From: Loxodes magnus | Taxonomy: Eukaryota > Ciliophora > Karyorelictea > Loxodida > Loxodidae | Length of the DNA: 64,000 nucleotides | Direction of reading: 5' to 3' | Assembly (NCBI GenBank): GCA_946699065.1 | Contig: CAMPDV010000539.1 | Span: forward strand, 177,893-241,892 | Part shown: in pieces, positions 48,328-62,987 of the stretch | Layout of the letters: each line of letters begins with the position of its first letter | Numbering within the stretch: the stretch's first letter is position 1 | Program-made: the position numbers and the translations under genes | Notes under the pieces: generated by a model | What the model was told of the DNA's origin: nothing | Seen by the model: only the letters and a program-made list of their open reading frames with translations | The model's database searches: none

Positions 48328-49451
48328 AGATTTAAGATATATAATTATAAGAAATTGCTTTAGAGGAAGTATATTAAAATAGAAAATACTAGAATTAAAC
48401 ATATAAATAATTTTTGAATGATATAAGCATAATAATTAAGCAGTGCATATATAATTTAATCAAATAATTATTTTTCTTAAAATATAAAATTTAACTATAA
48501 TATTAGAAGCTAAATTCCTTAGTTATTAGTTGAACATAAACATTGGACTGATTTATATTTTAATTTAAGGAAGCTAAAATTAAAATAATAAAAAGAATGA
48601 AAAGTAATTTAGCCAAAGTTTTAATTTAAGATATTTATTATATAATAGTCCTTATAATTAAAATAATAACTAAATATAAACTAACTAATTATTCTTAAAA
48701 TAAATCATTTCATATACTTAGTTATTAAAAGTATAAATCCTAAATTTACTATCTTTAGTTAAGTTTTACATTAATTTAATTTAATTATTAGACAGACTTT
48801 TTAACAATAACGAGAAATCTTTTCTTTTTCATTTATTTTATTTGGACTTTCTTCTTACATTTTCCTTAAAAGTGTTTAGCACTTGTAATTTACTTATAGT
48901 AGGAAGATTTTAGCTAAATTTAAGTTTTCAAGATTATATTATCATATAATTTATTTTTTCGGATCTTCTATAAATTTTATTCTAAAAAGCTAAAAACATA
49001 TAATCATACACTTTATTTTTAAATTAATTGAAGGTAATTTTTTTAAAGAGTAGCCAAGATAAAATTAGAACAATTATATAAATAAGAATTTAGAATGTAG
49101 AATATTATTAAATGTTATGCTTTTATCTATCTTTTTGATGTTTCTATTCTATTATTTCTAACTCTATTTTTCTTATAATTCCTTGTTAATAGTGATTGAT
49201 ATGAATACCTAGTTAATTTCTTTATTTCTTTCTTTATTAATTTAGGAATTTTAATTATTTTTCTACAATTATACATTTTTAAATCTAACTACTTAAATAG
49301 AATTATCAAATCCAAGTAAAAAATAGGTAAGCATAAACAGCTCTATTGCTTATAGTTATAAAGCTGAAAGAATATAAAAGTTTATTTATTAGTTAAGATG
49401 TAAATTTAGCTATGATATTAACTTTTAATATATTTTATTTTCTTAATAAAT

Positions 49452-52400
49452 ATGAAAATTATAAGCCAAGCATAGATTTTCATACCAATATTACTTTCCA
49501 TGCTAAGTTTGGAAGTAGAGTTATAGTGCAGAAGTGGTTGCAATAATTTGTTTCTTTAAGATCAGACTTGCTAATTGTAATGTTCTAACTATGATTGTTT
49601 GATGGATGGAGGTGATTGTAGAGTTTGCAATGATTTGTGCTTTTTTTTAAATATTGGTAATGGATATTACGATATTTAATGTAACTCAACTGAGTGCTAA
49701 TTTGATGGTGGAGATTGTTAAGATTTATGTAGCGAAGGATGTTCTTCAACTTGAATAAATGACAGCTTTTGCTAGATCCCTTGCTAAGTCGAAGCATGCA
49801 ATTTTGATGGTTTAGACTGTCAAAAATGTATGCCTCAATGTGAAAACTATTTTTTAGGAAACGGCGCTTGTTAGCCTGAGTGTAATTATGCAGAATGTAA
49901 TTATGACTAAGGAGATTGTAATGGAACTGAGTAATCAAATTGTTGGGATATGACAGCTTGCTTTCTTTTAGCTAATAATGGACATTGTGAAACATTATGC
50001 AACAATCCATCTTGTGGCATGGATAGTGACGAATGCTGAGGTGTTGAATGTAATTGCGAAACTTATAAAGTAGCCTTTTTGTTGTAAGATGGACATTGTA
50101 ATATCGAGTGTAACAATATTCAATGTAATTGAGATGATGGTGACTGCTTAGATACATGCTTTTGTCCCACTTCATTTATGAATGATTCTTTTTGCTAATG
50201 AGGATGCTTCACTCCTGCATGTAATTGAGATTATGGAGATTGCGGCTCCTTTGATACTTATTTATAGCAAAAATTCGTTCAAATTTTAAATTTAAAATAA
50301 GGGTATAATTAAAATGTATATAACACACGAAAAAAATTCCTCTTAATGGTATTTTATGTCTAATATTGTCTTCAATTACCATCTCTTCAGCAATAGTTAT
50401 CTACTTAGTTTGGAAAAAATCTGGCAAAAAAAGTATTTGAAAGAAATGAATGAAACAGTAAAGATTAAATAATTCCTCTCAAATGGAAAATTCTAATCAA
50501 ATCTTTTAAAATTATGCCTAAAAACCTAAATGATCTTGAAGGAAAATCTTTGTTTTAGGATTTAAAAATGAAGACGAAAATACTTTTTAGATAGATCTTT
50601 ATTTTGACTTCTTGAAGTTTATCTGTTTAACTTTTCTAGTTATGAGTGCTATTAGTATAACTTCAATTGTAAATAACTATAGAGGAGGTAACTGAAGCGG
50701 TTGATTAAACGATTAATAATCTAGTTTTTTTGATAAGATCACAATAGCAAATTTATATACTACAGGATCATAAATGTTATGATTTGATGAAGATAGTGTT
50801 TATTTCTATGAAAATAAGCCAAATGATACGGTATATTATTAGTATAAAGCAAGCCATTAGCAAGAGAAGTTAGAAGAAGGATATATTGACTATAATAATC
50901 AATTCAAGAAAGATATCATTATAGTAGATATCATCAATCAGCTGGTTCTTCTACTTTCAATTATCTTTTATAAAATAAGATTTAAGTTACTTATTTAGAA
51001 TTGAAACTAGAGAAGAAAGTTAGCTTCTAACTTTACTGTGCAATTGAAACTAAAGAAAGAATAAAAGATAGACATTGAAAATCTCAAACAAATGATACAA
51101 AATAGATTTGGAAAAGTTAATCAAATAATTGTTTTAAAGAAAACGAATAACTTAATATGGCTTTATTAAAAGCAACATAATATAAACGAAAGAATTCAGA
51201 CTCTTGAAGCAAATTAAAATAAAGTTTAGTTTCTAAGTTTCAAAAATGATTTAATAGGAAGAAAAATATTTTCTATCATCATAAAAACAAATTTATATGA
51301 TGAGTTGAATGACAATGTAGTTTTCGTAGTTTTTGAACATGAACATAGTAAAAATCTGTTTAAAGAATATTAGAAATGTAAAAAATGTTAAATAAAGGAT
51401 TAACAATTCCAAAGTTTTATAGATCAATTTCATGTTTAAAATAATGACTGGGTAGAACCTTAAGATATCAAATTTGAAAATCTTGAAATCTAAAAAAGAA
51501 AAAAAATTTTGGTGTCTTTATTTATGTTTTTAGTATCCATTGTAGCTATGATTTCCTTGTGCATATTTTAGGCGGTGAGCTAATAATAATATTATGATCT
51601 TCCAAATCTATCAGAATGTTAGTAGCTGTGGACAAGTAGAGAGTTTAGCTATTTTTATACCTTAGAGGAAGCTTAAAAAAATTATGAAAAGGGGTCGGAT
51701 GTTTATTTTTGCTGATGTTCTTTCTAGAAAAATGCCTTTGAAAATAACAAAATAGGGAGATGATGTGATAATTATGTAGATCATTATATGACTAAATAGA
51801 CTTTGATGTATTTTTCTTCTATACTAATCTTAGTAGCCAACTTAATTTCATTTAAAATTATAAAGTTTATTTCCTAGTATTTTCAAATTTAGGAGAGTAT
51901 TTAGGAAGCACATGATTTCTTATCAATTGTGTTTTTTATTGAATTTTTTGATGTTGGATTGATGGAAACTATTGTAAATGCCTAATTACCTTATTGAATA
52001 GACAAAGATACAAATAGCAAATCTCTACGAAATAATTATGACGACTTTGAGCGAATGTGGTATTTAGACATTGGAAGCTAGATTACTTTAACACTATTTT
52101 TTTTGATATTTTATCCAGCTTTATGAAATTTATTAGTGCAATGACCTCTAAGTAAGTTAATTTAAAGTATACAAAGAAGATAAAATAGATTAAGTAAATG
52201 ACTCAGCTGAATAAAAATAAATCCCAAGATTATAGTTTCGCATAATTATGCTAAGATTCTAAGTATTATATTTGCTGTTTAGCTTTATTCGACAGGAATT
52301 CCTATCCTTAACTTTTGTGTTTTTGGCGCTTCTTTATTAATGCTGATATCAGATAAATTTTTATTAAAGAGGTATTTTAAATGGGAAACATTCGCTTAAA

Positions 52401-53140
52401 TAAAAATTCGCTAAAAAGCCTTAAATATGCTACCCAGCTGTTTATTTTTGCATGGGTTAATAAGCATTTATATGCTAGGCTGTGAAGACTTATTTCCTGA
52501 AAATTTTGAAAACTGTACTCAGAATACGAAACTAGACATAGACTATAGATATAGATGTGATAAAGAAAATTATATCAGCTAAAGATTTTAATAAATGCAA
52601 GGCACGGCTTACGGAGTATTTCTTCTAATCTGTCTATTATGCTTCGCAGTATTAGCTTTAATACTAAAATTATTAGACTCGTCATACAAAAGGAATTATA
52701 GCAGCTAATTAAGCTAAATATCTAAAGTAAGATTTTTATATAGCAATAATTAAGCAAAGTTATTAAAAACTACGACATAGAGAGTAACCCTAAGTACAAA
52801 CAAACCATTAAGAAAATAAAGTAGGATTTAGTTTAGAAAAATTTGCTTAATTAGTAAAAATGTGGAAAAGAACGAAGCTAAGATTATTTAAGTACTTTTA
52901 ATGAAGAAACTCTTATCGAAGATTAAAATTTTGAAAGAAATGACATCACTTTTAACGACCCTAATTAAGTATTAACTTTGGTAGATACAAATATTTAGCA
53001 AAAAAATTAGGAAAGCATAGAAAAACTTAGCTCAGAAATAGATTAAAAATGCAGCATAAAAGAAGTAAGTATTTATATAGGGTGAAGAATAATATTTCTA
53101 AGATTTAAAGATTAGTGAGAGAAAAGAAGAAAATACTTGA
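49452..53140 (+). pseudogene. LNR-repeat OSCA/TMEM63-like gene, copy 3, one-base deletion
   Basis: Same architecture, introns (52727-52743 and 53065-53080) and TGA (53138-53140) as copy 2, and closely similar along its length. After introns it is one base short of a multiple of three. The loss lies in the A-run at 50330-50336, between the LNR region and the first transmembrane segment, where copies 1 and 2 have one base more. Unless this is a sequencing error, the channel half is out of frame. The rest of the frame is well kept, so the mutation would be recent. Confidence 0.65.
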
Positions 53141-54872
53141 AATGCTATAGGCAGTTTCTTTTATAAAACAGTAACTATTCTTAAATATATTAAATTATAA
53201 GCTTTATTATCTTATATATATTAAGATTAAAAACTCTAAAGTTCTCTAGTAAAAAGATAAAAATTTATTTAATTGTTAAAAGATCGAAGATAATTATTCT
53301 TTGTATTTATATCTTAAAAGAGAGAAATTAAAATAATCAAACATAAATAAAAATAATAAGTTATAAGGGTTTATATAAAAAAGTAAGACAAATAATTATA
53401 TAAGATATAATTAAAAAAAGTGAAGAGGAAAAAGGTTGTATAATACATCTTAATCCTTATTTAGTGTATTTTATAGATAACTAGGCTAGGCTAATATAAA
53501 ATGTCTATTTAAGAAATTATAAAGAGTATTATGAAAAGTTGATTATCAAGCCGATTCTTTTATTATAATAAAGATAACAATTTGCAAATAATTAGATTTC
53601 TTTTATTTACTTTCCTTATTCACCTGCGTTAGGATAATTTTATATATAAAGCTTCTACCTAAAATTACTATTAATTCTTAAATTTTATTAAGTTTTCTTT
53701 ATATAAATAAATAAGAGCTCAACCTCTCTTAACCTCTAAATTTTAGTGTAAATTCATGAAATTAATTTAGCAATATTTTTAAATAACAAATCTTCAAAGC
53801 TTTTTCCTTTAGTAATGCTTATTAATAATTCTTGAAAAATATAAACTCTAAAGAATATAAAGAAAATATACATTTGTAATATTTAAGAGTTAATAGCATA
53901 CAAAGGAAACATAGATAGAGGCTATTTAGATTAATTATATTTCTAAATTAATATAACTCAAATGTATGATCTTACAACAATAAATTTAAATATCAAATAG
54001 AACTAATAAAAATACTTTTTATTTACATAGCCACTTTCATTTATATCTTACGAAGAATCTTAGCAATAAAATAGTTACGAAGACTGTAGCATATTTTCTT
54101 GTATAAAGCATTTAGTTATCTAATTTAAATAAGTACTTTATTTGTCTCTAATTTATATTACTTACAAATCTAAATATTTTGATTAAAGTAATTTAATATC
54201 TTTATTTTATATTCTAGCACTATTTAAGCATTTGTACATTATACTTGCCTAATATGCTTGTATTTTTAAAGTAAAATCTAAATTATATCCTATAAATATA
54301 ATACCTTTAGCTTTATTTATATTACATTCTCTATTATACTAACTTACATTTTTTAAATATAATTCCTTTAATTAAAATCTAAGTTCTTTTAATATTACTA
54401 AAATACAAATAAATCTAAGAAATTGAAATAAAATGAAAAAGATAAGATTTAGATTAAAATGAAAAATGAAGCCAATTTCCTAAATTTATATTTCTTTTAT
54501 AATTAGCTAGCATTAAATTTACTAACTTAATAAGCTAAAAATACATTTTCTTCCAAGAGTATGAATCACAAGTTATTCTAAGAAAAATTATACACTAAGC
54601 ACTAAAATAAAGTTTGAAATGGGTAATAATTATAGAAGGAAGTTAGATGATCATCGGAGAATCACAAGTTTACATTCATTTATTTCGGATTTATTTATAT
54701 AAAATTTGTTTTTAGGTGATATATGAAAAGAAATATATCAATTTACTCATAAAATTATCCCTGAATCTTAAATATATTCTAGATCAGATGTGATTTTGCT
54801 TTTTAGTAAGTAAGAAAAACTAACTAAGATATTTTAAATTGTAAGAAAATAACTTAGTATTTTATATAGATC

Positions 54873-55240
54873 TATAAATGATAGTAATATCAAGGAATAG
54901 CTTAATGAGACTTAAATAAAATTTAGCAGGATATTTTTAAAATTATTTAAGTAAAAAATCTTAAATTAGTCTCAGTAAATCTTTAAATTAAAAGATTTAG
55001 ATTCAAATATTAAAAATTGTAGAACCATGCATATATATGATAAACAAGGCTTTCACTCTAGAAATAGCTTTTTCATCCATTAAATTAGTTTAATTTAATT
55101 ACAAATTATCATAATTGAAATAAATATTTTTAAATAAACACCCAGAGATTGGTGGAGTTCACAGATTTATTCTTACTCGGAAATAAGAGTATTGTAATAT
55201 GATTCATATTTAAAGATAAAAGGAATTATATCTTGCTAAT
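54873..55240 (+). pseudogene. frameshifted copy of the gene at 24775
   Basis: Starts with the same MIVISRN codons, then a one-base insertion breaks the frame within about ten codons. A later stretch near 55180-55240 still resembles the AIWFIFKIQG region. An unrelated segment separates the two parts. Confidence 0.4.
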
Positions 55241-57240
55241 ATTTGATTTATTTCTTAAGCTTCTTTAATCATAGATTTCATCTTAAAAATTACTTTAATT
55301 AATATTTAAAAATCAAAAATGTTCAAAGAATGAATTAAGTTGTTGAAAAATAGCAAATAACTTAAAAATATATCAAGAAAGATTTATTAGGAAGAAAAAA
55401 TAAAAAAGATAAATGAAACAAAATTAGTTTTTACTAAATTTCTTAAATACTTAAAGCTAATATGAAAATATAGTTAAATATATTAAATTTTTATCTTTTT
55501 CATCATAAATATATTGTAGTAGTTGATACCTATTTTTTTAATTTTCATCTAATATTTAAAACTATTATACTAACTTTTTTATAGTGGTAAGTTTTTAGAG
55601 AATATTATCCAGCACGATATCTATAAATATTTTCTTAAAAATAAAACTTTAAAATTCAGATATATCATGAATATGCATTTATATTTTAGCTTATTAAATT
55701 AAGTATATCCAAATATAACAAAAAATAGCTACATTATTAGCAAAAAATATTGTCTAATGAAAAGAAAAGAATTAAATAGAGAAAAATACTAAAAAATTAA
55801 AAAAATTAGATAAAATAAATTTAAAAAATTAAGAGAAATAGCTATACCAATATCTTTTGTTTATTTTAAGAAACTATATGAAAAAATCAAAAAAGCACAA
55901 AATTAATATTAAGATATAACTAATACCATTAAGAATTATATATAGCCTATTTATGTATATAGATTATTTATGATAATATTTTTATTTATATTTCTTCACT
56001 AAAACTTAATTTAAAAATTGAATCAAAATCCATCATTGATTTAATTATTACTTCTAAGTATTCCTTTTTTTATTGCTTTTTATATATAATGAGCGAAATT
56101 TAATTAATCATCCTTATAGCATTATATAGAATCTAATATTTAAATTTATCTTATATAGTTAATTTATATAAACTAAAGAACTGATTCCTCTGAAGAAAAT
56201 ATTATACCTATTAAATTAATTTATATATGAAGTAATAAATTATATTATAATTGGTATATCAAATGGATTTTAAGTTAATAACTTAAGAAAAGCTAAATTA
56301 TTTATACTCATTATATTTAGCATCTTTAATATCTTTCTTCTTTATTTATTTTAGTAATGTTTAGATCCACATTGCTATTCTTTGGTTTTAATTCTTTAAA
56401 GTCTATCTAAATAACTAAATTAAGATATCTTTTTGAAGTTAAGTTTATAAATAAGCAAGCCATCAGCAAAATTTTACCATCTACAGAAAGAATAGCTAGT
56501 ATCTTTATAACGAATAATAATAACTCTGTTTAATAAAGTACTACCAGCTTAGAATTTTACCTTTAGATATTTAATTTAGACTAAATATGAAAACAAAAAA
56601 TAAAACTTAATAATCTTATTTAAAGTCAAAGCTTAGAAAGTCTTCTCTTTTTTGATATTTTGTCTAATCAACCAAACTTATGTGTGACTTAATTTCCAAG
56701 CAATAAAAGAAAAATTTCGTTAAATTATCTAATTTAGCTAAAATTAATCCTATATAATAGTTTATCTTAATTTTTACTAAATTAATATTTTCCTTAATAT
56801 TTAGCTCTATTAACAAGAATTCCTATTCTTAGATATGGCATTTCATTGCTGTCTTATAAAGATGCTAGAAAAATGTTTATTAAGGTGATATTTATAGGGA
56901 AATATTAACTTAAATTTGAATATAGTAATATCTTAAATTTCTCCGAAAGTTGTTAAGCTTTGGAATAATTGAGGATTTTAATGACTTCTTGTTAAATATT
57001 TTAAAAAAGTTATATAACTGTATATGAAATACATAATTGAAGAATAACTTTAGCTAAGAAACTTTGTTTCTATATTACCATACCAATAATATACAGTTAA
57101 ACTTAAAACTCTTGTAAAATATAAACAAAATTAAAGAGTTCATTCTTGTTAAAAATAGAGATAGACTTATCTTATAAATAAAAATGTTGCTATGAAGGCT
57201 TTTTTATTTTATTTTATTTTATGTAACTAGAATATTAAAA
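55241..57240. other. AT-rich region with a faint channel-gene relic
   Basis: Extremely AT-rich. Only the 56790-56960 stretch was recognised (separate entry). No RNA genes seen. Confidence 0.35.
56790..56960 (+). pseudogene. relic of OSCA/TMEM63-like C-terminal region
   Basis: Reads IPILRYGISLLSYKDARKMF and onward, matching the IPILNF, DKFLLKRYFKW region of the channel genes with many substitutions and broken frames on either side. Too short and decayed to function. Confidence 0.4.
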
Positions 57241-57255
57241 TTAAACAAAAGTTGT

Positions 57256-58200
57256 TCATAAAAATTATTAGATTTTCTATTTCTTTCTGGTTTTCTCGGG
57301 CTGCTCTTGAAATTCTTTAATCCAATTCTTTTTACAATTTTAGGCAATAATCTCAAATACACCTTTAATAAATTAATCTTAGTTCTACTCCTCGTATCTT
57401 TGTAAACTTTTCAGAACTTCATAAAATCCAAAACTAGCATAAAATTCACTGCCATAAACAATAAAAGCGAGTAAATAATCATTTAATCTTACTTTTTTAT
57501 TTGTATTGTCCCTTTCTTCTTTAAGTTATTATAGAATTTATTCATTATTCTATCCTTCTTTTCTTAATTTTAAAGTTTATAAGTACATACGTTTCACGTG
57601 CTCACGTCTTAGGCTATCCCAAGATCTGGAGTATAAAATTGTTCCTAATTTAAAATAGCTAAGAAGAGACTTAAAAACGTGAATTTTATTTGTTGGTTCC
57701 CAATCTTTTTCTTTTTCTTTATTATAAAAGACTACAGATTAACTAATGCTATATTTACCTTCTTTTTTCTACTTTTTTATTTTATCTTCCGAAATACCTT
57801 CAGCAAATTTTTTTGTAAAGAAGTATATTTTCTTTAATTGTTCATTTTTTTCTAATTTCTCGGCATACATTGCCTTGAAGAGTTAGTACTCTTTATCTTC
57901 TTCAACCAATATTTCCTATAAATTTATTTTTAATTCTTCAGAAAGTTTTATAAAATGAGTGTCGAAATTAGGTTGGTTTCATGTTTCTTCTAACACATCT
58001 AGATTGGAATTTCTTTTTTAGCGTCCAAGATATTTGCTTGTTTAACGTTCCTAATAAATTTATTAATCCGAATAAATCTCGACAACAGGACTACCTTGAT
58101 TTAGTGTATTACTATAAAGCCAAGAAATTTCTTCAGCTTATTTATATGGGTTTGTGAGCAATTCATCGAGCCAACTTGTATTACTTTCCTCAAAACTCAT
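57256..58200 (-). CDS. hypothetical 314-aa protein
   Basis: Uninterrupted 315-codon frame, ATG 58198-58200 to TGA 57256-57258, with clear protein composition: MSFEESNTSWLDELLTNPYK, VVEIYSDQQIYQERQ, LFKAMYAEKLEKNEQLKK and SRSWDSLRREHVKRMYLQ. One in-frame TGA is read as Trp. Its G+C content is higher than that of the surroundings. Probably soluble and helical; no domain recognised. Divergent from the gene at 58394, with 193 bp between the starts. Confidence 0.7.
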
Positions 58201-58393
58201 TTTTATACGTTAATACCCAGAATCTTTAAATATTGCTTTTATATTGTAAAAAGAAATCATTTAGAAATAAAGAAATAAATGTAAATTAAAAGTTCTTAAA
58301 AGTGAATTAAATAAATAGTCATATGATCATTCAAAGATATTAAACAATAGTTATCATCTCTCTTATATTTGCAAAATAAGTCTATAATTAATA

Positions 58394-59561
58394 ATGCTAA
58401 GACGAGATTTAGTAAGCTCTCATTAAAATGCTAAAATAAATTACTAATTTAGTTCTCTAGGTATCCTAATTAATAAAACTTCTCTTCTTTAGCACCCATT
58501 CAATTATTCACAAATAAATTCAGCTTTTTATCATGTAGATTATGAATTCTAAATCTCCTTAGATTTATGAAAAGAAAATCTTAATATCTCCACATGACAC
58601 TGAAGCATATATACCATATACTTTACTAAGAAAAACTCTAACAAACCCATACTTTTAATTGATTTCTTATATATTTACTAAATGTAAATATATTTAATAA
58701 ATTGCTAGACATTTTAGTCTAAATATCTCCATCAGCAGAATAATTTCTTACTACACAAATATTTTTATAAAATCGAGCAAATAAACTTTGTAGTGTTGAT
58801 TTCAAGTTCTTTTACTAACTCATCTCTAAATATCAAATTTATAAATAAAACCTTTTACGATTATGACTCTTATTTCTATCTTAAAGTAGCAAGCTTAATA
58901 ATAGAAACTATAGACATTATTAAGAGAATTAGTATAATTTGCATAATTATTTATTTTTGGAATTGAAGGTAAATCTGTTCGAAATGTATGTAAGCAATTT
59001 TCTCTTTATTTTACTATAGAAGTAGTTAATTACTTAATAGCATTATATTTATTTTCAAATGAAGTAATCTAATTTGAAAATGAGTAAGGAGTAAATAACC
59101 ATTTAAGTTAAATAAAATTAAAGAAAATCTCTAGTGATAAGATTTTACTTTTAGATATATTAAAAACTAAAAATAAGGATAAATTTATATCAATAGAAGT
59201 ATAAATTTAGACTTTATTAGCTAATGTAATTTTTATAGAGTCGAAACTAAATAGTCCTTAATTAATAAGGACAGAATTACTAAAGAAAAAATAGAATAAT
59301 CAAATAAAAACTAATCTAATGAAATTCAAACCTTCTCTAGCAATTTAGTTTATCTTTAAATAAATAGTTTAAATCAATTTTGATTTGCTTAGAAGAAAAA
59401 ATTAGCTGAAAAGGGAAAATCTTAATATTTATGAATATATTCTAAAGAACTTAGATTAATACTTGGCTTAAATAAGATGATATTTTAAGATTAAATACCA
59501 TTGCTTTGATAAGTATCGATATTTTTTTAAACGCAAAAATCAAAATATCATGCTAAACTGA
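58394..59561 (+). CDS. hypothetical protein with one intron
   Basis: 376 aa if a 37-nt intron starting near 58932 (GTATAATTTG...TTGAAG) is removed; the total is then exactly 377 codons to TGA 59559-59561. The first part reads MLRRDLVSSHQNAKINY and DYEFQISLDLWKENLNIST, and the second KSVRNVCKQFSLYFTIEVV, ISSDKILLLDILKTKNKDKF and NIYEYILKNLDQYLAQIRW. The second part is the stronger coding signal. Alternatively the first ORF ends at the TGA at 58964. Converges on the gene at 59611. Confidence 0.5.
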
Positions 59562-59610
59562 TAATAGGAGAAACTTTAAAATAGTTTTAGTGTTCTGAAC
59601 AGCAGATTTA

Positions 59611-60200
59611 TCAAAAGGAAAATATGTGTTAAAAAGTTTATTACTTTCTATTGACTAATTGTATAATTTCTTTAATTTTATCTTGTTTGTTTATACTTAC
59701 ATTAGGATTATTAAAGCAACAATCTTCATGGCCACTTTCCAACTAACATTTTTTAATGCATTGAAAGGCTTAATTTGTGTCTAATTAATTTAAATCTTAT
59801 TCTTCTTGCTCTTTTATAAAATTTTATATAGCTTATCTACTTATTTTATTATATTTTGCTAAAAAAGCTATTTTTTATTAGCCATGCTTCTCAAAGTCAA
59901 AATTCAAATTTTTTCCTTCTTCAATTTATTTTTCATAATAATAAAATGTTGACAGACCCATGGAAAATTCTTCACATAGCAGCTTTAAAATTTAAATTTT
60001 TTGCTTATGATTCTAATTTAGCATGGAAAACATTTCCTATATTTGCCTGATTATCTTTATATTTTTATTCTACTTTACTGGTTTTTTTATTATTTAGGTT
60101 AGATATATTAGTTAGTTAATATCTGAATAACTTCATCTTTACTTCTCTATCTTTTTTCCTTTTTTATTTCACTACTCTAATCTTCCATCTCGTTCATCAT
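59611..60200 (-). CDS. Cys-rich hypothetical protein
   Basis: ATG 60198-60200 to TGA 59611-59613. Removal of a 32-nt intron (59809-59840, GTAGATAAGC...AAAAGAG) gives exactly 186 codons. Cys/His clusters (KCFPCQ, SCYVKNFPWVCQH, CIKKCQLESGHEDCC) suggest metal binding, but the spacing fits no family I know with confidence. A second frame over 59860-60050 also looks protein-like, so this is tentative. Confidence 0.4.
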
Positions 60201-61192
60201 TTATGAACAAAATCTATATTATCTATTTAAATTTGTTTTCTAAGATAAACATTAGCCATTTTATTATTTATGATGATATTAAAAAATTGAAAATAGTTTG
60301 CTTATAAATATTTTTTATTATTTTTTTCTGAAATAACACTCAAAAATTTATTTCATAATACTCTAAATTTACCTTTTAGATTTGATATTTAGTGAAAATG
60401 TTAAAAATATTTAAAATTTAGTAAAGATTTATCAAAATTTTAGTTTTTAAATTTGTTTAGTTTTATAAAAAGCTGCTATTATATATTTATTTTTGTTTTG
60501 TTTTTTTTGCTAGTTAAATAATTGTATAGCTGATGAATAATTTTAATGTTTTTAATATTCTTACTAGATATTTTTAGGTTATGCTTGATATAAAATTTAC
60601 TAAATATTCTTATATTTTCATTTTACTAATATTTATTACAAGTTATATACTCTATTTCTTAATTAAAATTCAATAACTAAAGTTGAAGTTTACTAAAAAG
60701 TAAAATAGCTTTTAGCTATAAATCTCTTTAGTTTATTTCTCATTAATCAAAAATTATTTTGTTACCATAACTATGCTTAATTTATTTTTATTTATTAATT
60801 TATTAAATAAGTGAGTCCAATTACAAATTATTATATTCTAAAATTAAATTTTTTTTTATTTGGTAAGTTCTATAGTATATGGTAATCAGTAGATCATATT
60901 CTAAGTTTGTTTATTTTTTTAATTTTTAGTAACAAAGTTACCAATTTTTGCTTAGTATTATAAATTTTTAAGTATTAAGCTTTTTATTAATTTCTTTCTT
61001 TATTTAATTTTAACTATTAGCTTACATTTATGAAAGAATGATATAAATTTTAATTTAACAAGTTTATCAATTAAAAAATAGAATAATTATTATAACTTTA
61101 AAATAATTAAATTTAATTCATAAAGTATTAGCTTTATTTTTATTAAGATCACTTAAAATAATTTAGAGTATTTATGTTTATTTCTTTTAATC

Positions 61193-62287
61193 TCACTCAT
61201 AATTGCCACTATTTGTATGCTAGATTTAAGTAAATTGTTTACTTTACTCTTCTAGCTATTTGTAAAGTTACACTTCTTATTCCTATAATCATTTATACCT
61301 CTAAAACATATCTTCTAATTACTAAGAATCCTCATTTTGTATTTTCTCAATCAATCTAACTTGCTACATCTTAATTTATTAGTTTTCTTGCTAAAACTTT
61401 TCTACTCTTTATTGGAATTACTCCAAAGTAATAGTTAGTGGCAATTATTGTATTTCTTTAACATAGTCTGCTGTCAGTTTACTCTATATATCAAATAGTT
61501 CTTTCATTTATGCTTTCAAATCTAAATATTCTTTACTTTCTTCTTACGAATTAGTGCTATAACTTTGTTGTAACTCCACTGTCTAATTTTAGTTTTACTC
61601 ATATAAGTTAGACAATTATGTTGCTTGATATGTTTAGATGTTAACGCTTGCAATGACTTAGTTTTGTTGTTAATATCCTAGCATTTCTTATAGCAATTAA
61701 TCTAGTCCATCATCTTCTAATTTATGCTTATAAAATATTATTTTTTAGCTAACTTTTACACTCATAATTTACTAAATAGTTGTGAACATTTATTAGACAA
61801 GAGTCTAAAAAATGTTATAGCTTTCTTATTAAGAAAGCATGTCCATTTTAGTGAAGCATACTTTTACATATTTGATGTTACATCTATTTAAAACTTCTTC
61901 TAACTGTATCATGTTTCAACTAAAGTTTTAAGGTATATTTTCTCTCTCTGCTGAAATACATAAAAGTACGATGCTTATTCCCTCATTAAGTTAGCTTAAG
62001 CAATTACTAATTTAAGTTATTACTTCTTTATCATTTTCTTCAATACCACTAAATCCAGGAGTATCAATAAACTAAATTAAAGGAGCTTCTTTTCTTCTTT
62101 TTCAGTTGCTTATTACATTAGATAAACCACTTGCTTTACTGTCAAATCCTTCGTTTTCTATAAAGAGTTTTTCGTGATCTTAATGAGATCCTAAGGATAA
62201 GCAGTTGAGAAGAGTACTTTTGGCAGATCCATGATATCCAATGGTAATAATTGAAAAGGAAGGGTACTACTAGTAATTAATCTGCAT
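61193..62287 (-). CDS. AIG1/GIMAP-type GTPase, copy B
   Basis: Mirror copy of the gene at 43004 with the same length (364 aa), start (62285-62287) and TGA (61193-61195). G1 GYHGSAKST, G3 DTPG and G4 TKMD are unchanged, and the C-terminal Gln-rich coil is kept. Differences are few (for example a changed codon pair near the LGYQ motif). Near identity over the coding region, against visible divergence in the flanks, suggests selection or gene conversion. Confidence 0.85.
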
Positions 62288-62843
62288 TTAATAATAAATT
62301 TTAGAATCCTTATGTAGAAATAAAAGAATTAATGAAATATCAAGTTAAAAGAGATAATTAAATATATTACTATAATGCTTACAACTAAGCTTTGCAGTAA
62401 TACAAGGAATAAAAAGAGTATATAGAAATTATTTAGCTTTAATACAATGGTTTAGATAATTTAGCTAATAATCAAACTAATATATAATCATTTATTTTGA
62501 AAGAATATGAACAATTAGATTAAATCAACTAAACAAATATCATTCACTATTATTTAAAAAGATAAACCTAGAAATTATTATTTATCAAGTAGTTAGTTAG
62601 AAACTTATATTAATTCAATATTTAGTTAAGATTAACAGTTATAGTTATTCCTATTAATAAATAGAAGATATTTAAAAATATAAACATTTAGTTTATTAAG
62701 TTTATAACTAAAATAGATAGAACCTATTTTATTTTAAAAGTGTTTGCTTATTTAGAAATAAGAAACAAAGCTATTTAGTCTATTTATAACAATTAAACTA
62801 AAGGTTATAGTTGTTTATAATAAGTCAGTAAGAGTAAATCTAA

Positions 62844-62927
62844 GGCAGTTTGTCCGAGTCGGTTAAGGAGACAGACTTAAGATCTGTTGCACACTAGTGC
62901 GCGTGGGTTCGAATCCCACAGCTGCCA
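62844..62927 (+). tRNA. tRNA-Leu(UAA)
   Basis: 84 nt, identical to the genes at 7299 and 42364: acceptor GGCAGTT/AGCTGCC, anticodon loop CTTAAGA, long variable arm. Confidence 0.93.
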
Positions 62928-62987
62928 TTTATATCAAATGTATTTTCTAAATAAGTTAAGAGTATATTAAGTAGACAAATAATAAGA

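Larger units (their letters stand above)
45500..55050. repeat. third copy of segmental duplication
   Basis: Direct copy of about 15640-25000, including the channel gene and both flanks. It carries a 5'-truncated SINE-like insertion (45813) absent from copy 2 and retains a gene segment (47390-48327) that copy 2 lacks. Confidence 0.75.
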
